The translations under genes and the position numbers were made by a program. The notes under the pieces are model-generated. The model saw nothing but the letters and a program-made list of their open reading frames with translations. It had not been told where the DNA came from and did not search any database. Below are positions 1 to 5,404 of a stretch of DNA of 6,012 nucleotides, one piece after another; positions within the stretch are counted from its first letter, which is position 1; each line of letters begins with the position of its first letter. The DNA comes from Saprospiraceae bacterium (GTDB taxonomy: Bacteria; Bacteroidota; Bacteroidia; Chitinophagales; Saprospiraceae). The stretch lies in NCBI GenBank assembly GCA_020852155.1, contig JADZBJ010000016.1, positions 1 to 6,012 of the forward strand, given 5' to 3'.

Positions 1-72
1 ACCGCCCACCCCCGTTGGGGGGCTCTAGGTGGGGCCTACGGTCGCCCGCCGAAGGGGGTTGGGCGGTACTTG
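1..72. repeat. Degenerate copy of the palindromic repeat element, probably cut by the window edge
   Basis: The right end of this stretch (47-71) matches 1386-1410, the right end of the large array, at 23 of 25 positions, including the outer GGCGGTACTT. Positions 1-19 are an imperfect inverted counterpart beginning ACCGCC. The two mismatches in 47-71 are transversions that each break one base pair of the hairpin stem, so this copy looks decayed compared with the array. It precedes the DUF6624-like gene by about 170 bases. The remaining stretch 73-242 shows no ORF I believe in, no TAnnTTTG promoter box and no RNA gene. The element may begin before the window. Confidence 0.65.
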
Positions 73-242
73 GACCCGCAACCAATCATGTAACTCCCTA
101 AGAAATGACGAAAAGCAATATTTTTTTGCGACAGGCTTTTTTTATAGCATATCCGGGCTTTTCCCGATGTACGTAATTTCTCATCACACTACTGGATATT
201 TCCCGCTGATGCCGAAAATACCCGGTAAAATGCTTCTCCACA

Positions 243-1190
243 ATGAAAAAAATCAAGATTTCGCTCATCCTTTTGTTGCTCGCCACAGGGTGCTTGCTGG
301 CTCAGGATACCCTGAATGTCTGGACGCCACCGCAATACCCCGAAATCACGGATGAAAAATACAAGAACTACCGGATCCTGTTGAAAAACAGCCAATACTG
401 GATTGAAAACGGTTACGGTGATGTTGCCAAGTTTGCCCATAACAACAAATTTGTGGCTTATATGCACTTACATGCCCCTGCTGATACTTTTTCAAAATAT
501 CTCCATGAAGCCATTAATTTCAGTCCGGTATATCAGTGTCAGAGCATTATTGAAAATCGTAAGGTGCATAAAATTGATACATTTATCATAAAGCCTTATC
601 AATATGAATGGCATTGCGCAATTGAGCGCTGCGAAAACTACCTAAAGTCGCGGAATGAAGACCTGATGCAAACGATGTCGCGTCTTAAACAGAACGATCG
701 TTCGATACGTGAAGACCTCAAGCGAATGGGCAATCCGGCCTATGAAAACGCGAGCCCCTACGTTCGTACGCTATGGATAAAACAATCAGCCCTCGATTCA
801 ATCAACCAGATTGAACTGGAAAAAATCATCGAAAAATATGGCTACCCCGGCCGAGACCTGGTTGGAACTGTTCTGGAAGATGCCGCTTTTTACGTCATTC
901 AACACGCTCCGGTGGAATACCAGAAAAAATATTTTCCAGTCGTCAAGAAGGCGGCTATGGAGAAGCAAATTGAGGCTCAATTATATGGTTATCTGCTTGA
1001 TCGGATACTGATGCACGAAGGTAAAAAGCAGATTTTCGGCACTCAGGCTGTTTATAACAAGGAAACACATCGCCTGGAAATCTATCCGATCTCAGACATG
1101 AAAGGACTCCGAGACCTCAGGGAGTTCATGGGCATGGACTCCCTCGAAGAATACATGGAATCAATGGGGGTAAAAGTGATTCAAAAGTAG
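243..1190 (+). CDS. Exported DUF6624-like protein of unknown function
   Basis: A 315-residue protein with an N-terminal export signal: a basic start (MKKIK), a hydrophobic stretch (residues 7-20) and then Gln-Asp. Cleavage could be by signal peptidase I after Ala20. Alternatively, Cys17 after Ala-Thr-Gly could be a lipobox cysteine, although this lipobox is not canonical. The C-terminal half (about 150-305) resembles the DUF6624 family as I remember it: a YGYPG-LVG segment (199-208), VIQH (218-221), LLDRI (251-255), KKQIFGTQ (261-268) and a final RDLREFMGM-like segment. The biochemical role of that family is not known to me. The N-terminal part (about 22-145) is not recognised; it carries Cys99, Cys126 and Cys130. 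No Shine-Dalgarno is visible, as is usual in this phylum. The start is chosen because it begins the signal peptide. The gene is convergent with pyrG and its TAG stop directly abuts the repeat array. The family name rests on motif memory only. Confidence 0.75.
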   Translation: MKKIKISLILLLLATGCLLAQDTLNVWTPPQYPEITDEKYKNYRILLKNSQYWIENGYGDVAKFAHNNKFVAYMHLHAPADTFSKYLHEAINFSPVYQCQSIIENRKVHKIDTFIIKPYQYEWHCAIERCENYLKSRNEDLMQTMSRLKQNDRSIREDLKRMGNPAYENASPYVRTLWIKQSALDSINQIELEKIIEKYGYPGRDLVGTVLEDAAFYVIQHAPVEYQKKYFPVVKKAAMEKQIEAQLYGYLLDRILMHEGKKQIFGTQAVYNKETHRLEIYPISDMKGLRDLREFMGMDSLEEYMESMGVKVIQK

Positions 1191-1408
1191 GTACCGCCGA
1201 ACCCCGTTCGGCGACCAAACGTACCGCCGAACCCCGTTCGGCGTGCAAACGTAGGCCGAACCCCGTTCGGCGTGCAAACGTACCGCCGAACCCCGTTCGG
1301 CGTGCAAACGTAGGCCGAACCCCGTTCGGCGTGCAAACGTAGGCCGAACCCCGTTCGGCGTGCAAACGTAGGCCGAACGTAGAGTCGCCGAACGGGGTTC
1401 GGCGGTAC
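1191..1408. repeat. Tandem array of hairpin repeats between two convergent genes
   Basis: Six full direct units follow each other without spacers: 1191-1220, 1221-1250, 1251-1279, 1280-1309, 1310-1338 and 1339-1367. A truncated unit (1368-1378) and one inverted copy (1386-1408) come next. The core is a perfect palindrome with a 7-8 bp stem (CGCCGAAC paired with GTTCGGCG) and a CCC loop. Two unit types occur: 30-base units starting GTACCGCC and 29-base units starting GTAGGCC. Most units end GTGCAAAC; the first ends GACCAAAC. The array starts at the base after the TAG of the DUF6624-like gene and ends at the base before the TAA of pyrG, so it occupies the whole intergenic gap. It resembles REP/BIME-type elements in structure. 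No U-tract follows the hairpins, so a classical intrinsic terminator role is uncertain. Reading frames through it give only repetitive Arg/Gly-rich peptides and are not genes. Confidence 0.9.
1386..1408 (-). repeat. Inverted terminal copy of the hairpin unit
   Basis: These 23 bases are the exact reverse complement of 1191-1213. The array is therefore bounded by a perfect 23-bp inverted repeat. Read on the sense strand of each flanking gene, the same hairpin (beginning GTACCGCC) follows directly after the stop codon in both directions. The similar end at 47-71 suggests this is the conserved outer end of the element. Confidence 0.85.
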
Positions 1409-3010
1409 TTATTGATTACACGCTTTGACAAACGCAACGAACAGCGGGTGCGGGTTTTCGACGGTGCTTTTCAGTTCAGGGTGAAACTGCACGCCCACAA
1501 ACCAGCGGTGGCCTTGCAGTTCGACGATCTCGACCAGGTTTGATTCCGGGTTGACGCCGGTGGGCGTCATTCCAGCTTTTTCAAATTGTTCGAGGTAGTG
1601 GTTATTGAACTCCCAGCGGTGGCGGTGGCGTTCGCTAATGTGCTGATTTTTATAGGCTTCGTGCGCTTTTGATTTTTTCTTGAGTTCGCAAGCGTAAGCG
1701 CCGAGGCGCATGGTGCCGCCTTTTTGCGTAATGTTTTTCTGATTGGCCATCATGTCAATCACCGGATGAGGCGTGTTCGGGTTGACTTCCGTAGAAGAAG
1801 CGCCATTCAGGCCGAGCACATTGCGGGCAAACTCCACACAAGCCGTTTGCATGCCAAGGCAAATACCAAAGAACGGAACATTGTTTTCACGGGCATAGCG
1901 AATAGCGGTCAACTTGCCTTCAATGCCGCGTTCGCCAAAGCCCGGTGCGACGAGTATACCTTGCAGGTTGGACAGGAATTTGCTCACGTCCTTGTAACTA
2001 CCTTCGAGGTCTTCGGCGTGAATAGGCACGACGCGCACCTTGCACTCATTCATAGCGCCTGCGTGGACAAATGCCTCGTAAATAGATTTATAGGCGTCCG
2101 GCAATTCATTGTATTTTCCGATCAGACCAATTCGAACTTCCGATAGCGGGTTTTTGAGTTTTCCAAGGAAATTTTTCCACGAATTCAGGTTCGGCTCTTT
2201 GGTGTCTTTCAGGTGCAGTTTTGAAATGACCACCTGATCGAGTCGCTCTTTCAGGAGCATGAGTGGCACATCGTAGATACTTTCTGCATCGAGGGCTTCG
2301 ATGACAGAAGCCGTTTCGACATTGCAGAATTGCGCCAGTTTGCGGCGTATTTCTATGCCCAGCGGGTGCTCGGTACGGCAGGCCAGGATGTCGGGTTGTA
2401 CGCCGAGGCTCAACAATTCCTTGACGGAGTGCTGGGTGGGTTTTGTTTTCAGTTCTTTGGCCGCATTCAGAAACGGCACCAGCGTCAGGTGAATGACCAG
2501 CGAGTGTTCGCGACCGAGTTCCCAACGCAGCTGGCGCACGGACTCGACGTAGGGCAACGATTCAATATCGCCTACAGTGCCGCCCAATTCGGTAATAACG
2601 ATGTCAAACTGACCGGTTTGGCCCAGCAGCAACATTCGCTTTTTTATTTCGTCGGTGATGTGCGGAATGACCTGTACCGTTTTCCCCAAATAAGCCCCTT
2701 CGCGCTCCTGATTGATGACGGTTTGATAGATACGTCCGGTCGTGACGTTGTTGGCCTGCGACGTGGGTGTATTCAGGAATCGCTCGTAGTGACCGAGGTC
2801 GAGGTCCGTTTCAGCGCCGTCGTCCGTGACGTAGCACTCGCCATGCTCATACGGATTGAGCGTGCCGGGGTCTACATTGAGGTAGGGGTCGAATTTTTGA
2901 ATGGTGACAGAGAAGCCGCGAGCCTGTAAAAGTTTAGCGAGCGATGCGCATAGAATGCCTTTGCCGAGCGAAGAAGTGACGCCGCCCGTAACAAAAATAT
3001 ATTTAGTCAT
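1409..3010 (-). CDS. pyrG: CTP synthase (glutamine-hydrolysing)
   Basis: This enzyme converts UTP to CTP using ATP and glutamine, the last step of de novo pyrimidine nucleotide synthesis, in the cytoplasm. The protein has 533 residues, normal for the family. The N-terminal synthetase domain (about 1-265) carries the P-loop GGVTSSLGKG (9-18), the conserved QKFDPYLNVDPGT segment (38-50), the HGECYVTDDGAETDLDLGHY region and ELGGTVGDIES (141-151). The C-terminal class I glutamine amidotransferase domain (about 290-533) has PGFGERGIEGK around 356-366, the nucleophile Cys384 in GICLGMQ, and His510 and Glu512 in QFHPE. All key residues are present. The frame stays open 35 codons further upstream, to 3115, but the start at 3010 (MTKYIFVTGG) fits the family, and the promoter at 3080-3110 lies inside that extension. 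The gene is convergent with the DUF6624-like gene and divergent from the OmpA-domain gene, so it is probably transcribed alone. Confidence 0.98.
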   Translation of the reverse strand: MTKYIFVTGGVTSSLGKGILCASLAKLLQARGFSVTIQKFDPYLNVDPGTLNPYEHGECYVTDDGAETDLDLGHYERFLNTPTSQANNVTTGRIYQTVINQEREGAYLGKTVQVIPHITDEIKKRMLLLGQTGQFDIVITELGGTVGDIESLPYVESVRQLRWELGREHSLVIHLTLVPFLNAAKELKTKPTQHSVKELLSLGVQPDILACRTEHPLGIEIRRKLAQFCNVETASVIEALDAESIYDVPLMLLKERLDQVVISKLHLKDTKEPNLNSWKNFLGKLKNPLSEVRIGLIGKYNELPDAYKSIYEAFVHAGAMNECKVRVVPIHAEDLEGSYKDVSKFLSNLQGILVAPGFGERGIEGKLTAIRYARENNVPFFGICLGMQTACVEFARNVLGLNGASSTEVNPNTPHPVIDMMANQKNITQKGGTMRLGAYACELKKKSKAHEAYKNQHISERHRHRWEFNNHYLEQFEKAGMTPTGVNPESNLVEIVELQGHRWFVGVQFHPELKSTVENPHPLFVAFVKACNQ

Positions 3011-3021
3011 TGTGTCAAGGA

Positions 3022-3061
3022 GCAGGGTGACATTCAAGCCTGTTGACTCATGCGGCCCTGC
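3022..3061 (-). promoter_or_regulatory. Possible hairpin in the pyrG leader
   Basis: On the minus strand GCAGGG (3056-3061) can pair with CCCTGC (3022-3027). Inside this, TCAA (3043-3046) can pair with TTGA (3034-3037) around a 5-base loop. The structure lies within the roughly 65-base leader predicted from the promoter at 3080-3110 and ends about 11 bases before the start codon. The stem is short (6 bp) and may be chance. No known riboswitch is recognised. Confidence 0.3.
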
Positions 3062-3079
3062 AAAATTTGTTACGGGATG

Positions 3080-3110
3080 CAAAGGTACGCCAGCGACAGG
3101 CGGCATCAAA
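3080..3110 (-). promoter_or_regulatory. Bacteroidota-type promoter of pyrG
   Basis: Read on the minus strand, TTTG (3107-3110) is followed by a 19-base spacer and TACCTTTG (3080-3087). This fits the established Bacteroidota vegetative consensus: TTTG near -33 and TAnnTTTG near -7. Transcription should begin near 3073-3076, giving a leader of about 65 bases before the ATG at 3010. It also rules against the longer pyrG start at 3115, which would lie upstream of the promoter. Confidence 0.8.
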
Positions 3111-3160
3111 GGCAAGGCGTTTTTTTATGGGAACAAAAGACAGGTTTTGTTGCAACGAGG

Positions 3161-3189
3161 TGTTTTTCGCAGGTTTTTATCGAAAAACA
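3161..3189. repeat. Inverted repeat in the pyrG/OmpA-gene intergenic region
   Basis: TGTTTTTCG (3161-3169) and CGAAAAACA (3181-3189) form a perfect 9-bp inverted repeat around 11 bases. A second, overlapping pair is TATCGAA (3178-3184) with TTCGATA (3206-3212). They lie between the two divergent genes, upstream of the pyrG promoter and about 115 bases upstream of the OmpA-domain gene. They could be an operator or a short hairpin, or chance in AT-rich DNA. I could not find a TAnnTTTG promoter box for the OmpA-domain gene in this region. Confidence 0.3.
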
Positions 3190-3302
3190 ATACTCTGTAC
3201 GCTACTTCGATACTGTTTTGCGTTTAAGAGGCAGACTTGTTCAAGGCTTGGCACGGCCTTTGCGCCTTTTTTGCCACTTTTCAATCAAAACAATATACTT
3301 AT

Positions 3303-4481
3303 ATGAGATTTTCTGGTATTTGCAGCGGGTTAGCCCTGATAACGCTATGGCCTGCAGCGGGCCTGATGGCGCAAAAGGACGCCCCCATTGTATTGCAAAA
3401 CCCGTCTTTTGAAGGAACGCCGACTTCGGGCAGTTCTACTTTACCTTTCACCCTGCCAGGCTGGCATGACTGCGGCCCGGGGAATGAATCGCCTCCGGAT
3501 ATTCAACCCAACCAGTTCGGCGTGTCCATGACGCCCAAACATGGCAATTCTTATTTGGGGCTGGTCGTGCGCAAGAAAGAAACATGGGAAAGCGTTGGTC
3601 AGCGGTTAAGCCGCCCGTTGGAAAAGGATCAATGTTACGAGTTGAGCATGGATTTATGCAAATCCGACCACTATGTCAGCCCTGTATCTGCCGATTCAGG
3701 TGCGCCGACTTCGAATTTCGTCACCCCTGCCAAACTGATTATCTGGGGCGGAAACGGTTTTTGCGACAAAGCGGAAGTTCTGTTTGAAACCTCTGTGATC
3801 ACGCATACACGCTGGCTGACCTACAACTTTCGCCTGCACCCGAAAAAAGGGAATTACTCGTATATCATGTTCGAGGCATATTACAGGACACCCGTGCTGT
3901 TTCCTTATGACGGTAATATCCTGCTGGACAATGCCTCTGCAATCAAACCCATAGAGTGTAATCCTGAATTGATGGTGGCCAAAGAGCGCGCAAAAGAGAA
4001 GTCCAAACCAGGCACTGCCAAGGGCGGCGCCTCAGCCCGTCCTGTTGACGCCACAAAAGTGGATTCACCGAAAGTAAAACCTGCTGAAACGCCCGTAGCA
4101 GCAACCAACATGACCAAAAGCCTGAAAAAAGGCCGCGTTTACCGTCTCGACAAGGTATATTTTGACATTGATAAATATGATGTCAAGCCCGAGTGCGAAC
4201 CGCAACTGGAGGAACTATTTAATTATCTGGCGAATAATCCGGAAGTTAGTATTGAAATTGGCGGCCACACCAATAATCTGCTAAAAGTGGAAAAAAGAGC
4301 GATCGAACTTTCCACCAATCGCGCTAAATCCGTGGCAGACTGGTTGATCAATCACGGTATTCAGTCTTCGCGCATTACATACGTCGGCTATGGCTGGAAA
4401 TATCCTATCGAACCCAACACCACGCCCGAAGGACGCCGCAAAAATCAGCGCGTAGAAGTAAAAATCCTCGGCGGTTTTTAA
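3303..4481 (+). CDS. Exported protein with beta-rich N-terminal domain and OmpA-like C-terminal domain
   Basis: A 392-residue protein. Residues 1-24 form a signal peptide ending LMAQ, so the mature protein is periplasmic or outer-membrane associated. Residues about 27-218 form a domain starting VLQNPSFEG, with segments GNSYLGLVVR (81-90), ESVGQRLS (96-103) and NILLDNASAIKPIEC (205-219). It reads like a jelly-roll, carbohydrate-binding-like module, and I recall similar modules in Saprospiria; the ligand is unknown. Residues about 222-275 are a Lys/Ala/Pro-rich linker. Residues about 278-390 are an OmpA-like domain: VYFDIDKYDVKP, GGHTNN (320-325), LSTNRAKSV (336-344), GYGWKYPIEPN and EGRRKNQRVEVKIL. 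Such domains bind peptidoglycan non-covalently through its diamino acid. The usual Asp of the GHTD motif is Asn324 here, while the Arg (340) is kept. The frame is open to 3237, but the start at 3303 gives the signal peptide. The gene ends before a hairpin terminator. Confidence 0.9.
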   Translation: MRFSGICSGLALITLWPAAGLMAQKDAPIVLQNPSFEGTPTSGSSTLPFTLPGWHDCGPGNESPPDIQPNQFGVSMTPKHGNSYLGLVVRKKETWESVGQRLSRPLEKDQCYELSMDLCKSDHYVSPVSADSGAPTSNFVTPAKLIIWGGNGFCDKAEVLFETSVITHTRWLTYNFRLHPKKGNYSYIMFEAYYRTPVLFPYDGNILLDNASAIKPIECNPELMVAKERAKEKSKPGTAKGGASARPVDATKVDSPKVKPAETPVAATNMTKSLKKGRVYRLDKVYFDIDKYDVKPECEPQLEELFNYLANNPEVSIEIGGHTNNLLKVEKRAIELSTNRAKSVADWLINHGIQSSRITYVGYGWKYPIEPNTTPEGRRKNQRVEVKILGGF

Positions 4482-4508
4482 TGCTCGCCGTTACTTACTG
4501 TAAAAAAG

Positions 4509-4556
4509 AAAGCCCGCGCCTCGCAACCTTGAGAAAGGATGAGTGACGCGGGCTTT
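4509..4556. terminator. Bidirectional intrinsic terminator
   Basis: AAAGCCCGCG (4509-4518) and CGCGGGCTTT (4547-4556) form a perfect 10-bp stem. A small inner stem (CCTT with AAGG around GAGA) can form in the loop. A T-rich run follows on + (CTTTTCATTTT), and on - the run CTTTCTTTTTT follows. It lies between the convergent OmpA-domain gene, which ends 27 bases before, and the peroxiredoxin-like gene, whose stop is at 4593, so it can end transcription of both. Confidence 0.85.
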
Positions 4557-4592
4557 TCATTTTCGGGCGTCAGATGAATCTTCTAAACCTCC

Positions 4593-5165
4593 TTATTCTC
4601 CCATCACTTTCCACTTGATATTGCAACCGCCGGAGGGGCGTTGCGGAGCAGGAACAGCATCTCCTTTTAATACCGCATCAAGGGCTGCGCGCAGGTCAGC
4701 GCCATCCGACTCAACCGGATTGCGTTTGGGGCGACTGGCGTCTAATTGTCCGCGATATGCCAGCCTCAATTCATGATCGAACACATAAAAATCAGGCGTA
4801 CAAGCGGCATCATATTGCCGGGCAACCTCCTGCGTGGCGTCAAACAAGTACGGAAAAGTATAGCCGACTTCCTGTGCATGCGCAGGCATTCGTTCGGGCG
4901 AATCGTCTGGGTACGCATCCGCGTCATTGCTGTTAATGCCGACAAAAGCAACGCCCAATGGCTCGTATGCTTCCACGATCTGTACAATCTGCGGATTGAT
5001 GTACAACACATAAGGGCAATGATTGCAAAGGAACATAATTACTGTTGCCTTACGGCCGGCAGCAATGTCTGCCAGATGCACTGACCGACCCGTCGAAGGA
5101 TCGAGCAGTGAAAATTCAGGAGCCGTCGTGCCCAACGGCAGCATATTCGATTCTGTATAAGCCAT
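4593..5165 (-). CDS. Thioredoxin-fold, peroxiredoxin-like (PRX_like1 / AhpC-TSA type) protein
   Basis: A 190-residue protein with no signal peptide, so probably cytoplasmic. It has the family hallmarks: SNMLPLGTTAPEFSL (6-20), MFLCNHCPYV (44-53) with a Cys47-Asn-His-Cys50 motif at the position of the redox site, GINSND (76-81), YPDDSPERM (85-93), FPYLFDATQEVA (104-115), CTPDFYVFD (122-130), YRGQLDASRP (137-146) and the C-terminal GCNIKWK (180-186). Proteins of this type are thioredoxin-fold redox proteins related to AhpC/TSA peroxidases; the actual substrate is not established from sequence. Cys122 and Cys181 are further conserved-looking cysteines. The start at 5165 fits the family N-terminus. 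Its upstream region is occupied from 5176 by a tandem repeat, leaving 10 bases without repeat. It is 239 bases downstream of the M15 peptidase gene on the same strand, so either read-through or a promoter inside or upstream of the repeat must drive it. Confidence 0.92.
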   Translation of the reverse strand: MAYTESNMLPLGTTAPEFSLLDPSTGRSVHLADIAAGRKATVIMFLCNHCPYVLYINPQIVQIVEAYEPLGVAFVGINSNDADAYPDDSPERMPAHAQEVGYTFPYLFDATQEVARQYDAACTPDFYVFDHELRLAYRGQLDASRPKRNPVESDGADLRAALDAVLKGDAVPAPQRPSGGCNIKWKVMGE

Positions 5166-5175
5166 TTTTGAAGTT

Positions 5176-5350
5176 GTTAGATTGCTCGCTGGCGCTCGCG
5201 TTTGAGTGGCGCTGCGCGCCGTTTGAAATTGTTTGATGTGGTTAGATTGCTCGCTGACGCTCGCGTTTGGGTGGCGCTGGCGCGCCGTTTGAAATTGTTT
5301 GAATGCTCGCTGGCGCTCGCGTTTGAAATTGTTTGAAATTGGTTTTGAAA
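5176..5350. repeat. Tandem repeat tract, second family
   Basis: Two near-identical copies of about 61-62 bases (5176-5236 and 5241-5302) differ by two substitutions and one inserted base. A shortened third copy starts at 5304. Each copy contains GCTCGCTGGCGCTCGCGTTT (a GCTCGC direct repeat; one base differs in copy two) and the AT-rich piece GTTTGAAATTGTTTGA (5221-5236, 5287-5302, 5321-5336). Copies one and two also carry a GGCGC/GCGCC hairpin between these, which copy three lacks. The tract trails off with GTTTGAAATT doubled (5321-5340) and a related GGTTTTGAAA. It shares no sequence with the array at 1191-1408. No open frame here looks coding. The remainder of the gap (5351-5404) is AT-rich, with no convincing promoter. 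Confidence 0.85.
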
Positions 5351-5404
5351 AGTATCTTGAGGGTTAAGCCGCATTCGAAATTTTAACAAATAACCAAATA
5401 ACCA

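Noticed and set aside
1191..1408. CRISPR array
   Set aside because: Units follow each other with no unique spacers, the palindrome dominates each unit, and no cas genes are present.
1191..1408. Integron attC cassette sites
   Set aside because: The repeats are short near-identical tandem hairpins without the paired attC core layout, and there is no integrase or cassette structure.
1126..1437. 103-residue open frame on the minus strand across the repeat array
   Set aside because: Its sequence is a repetitive translation of the hairpin units in shifting frames, and it overlaps the ends of two well-supported genes.
1724..2929. Open frames antisense to or overlapping pyrG (for example 1724-2146 and 2330-2929 on +)
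   Set aside because: They are shadows of the strongly conserved pyrG coding frame and resemble no protein family.
3034..3051. Five-codon leader peptide (MSQQA) upstream of pyrG
   Set aside because: Such short frames arise by chance, and it contains no regulatory codon run or ribosome-binding signal.
3011..3115. N-terminal extension of pyrG by 35 residues
   Set aside because: Family members start at the MTKYIFVTGG-like sequence, and the predicted promoter lies within the extension.
5347..5380. Promoter for the peroxiredoxin-like gene (TACTTTTC on -, with an upstream TTTC)
   Set aside because: Both boxes deviate from the consensus at the final G and the spacing is 22 bases; too weak to annotate.
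5177..5389. 70-residue open frame on the minus strand through the second repeat tract
   Set aside because: It is low-complexity translation of the tandem repeats with no family resemblance.
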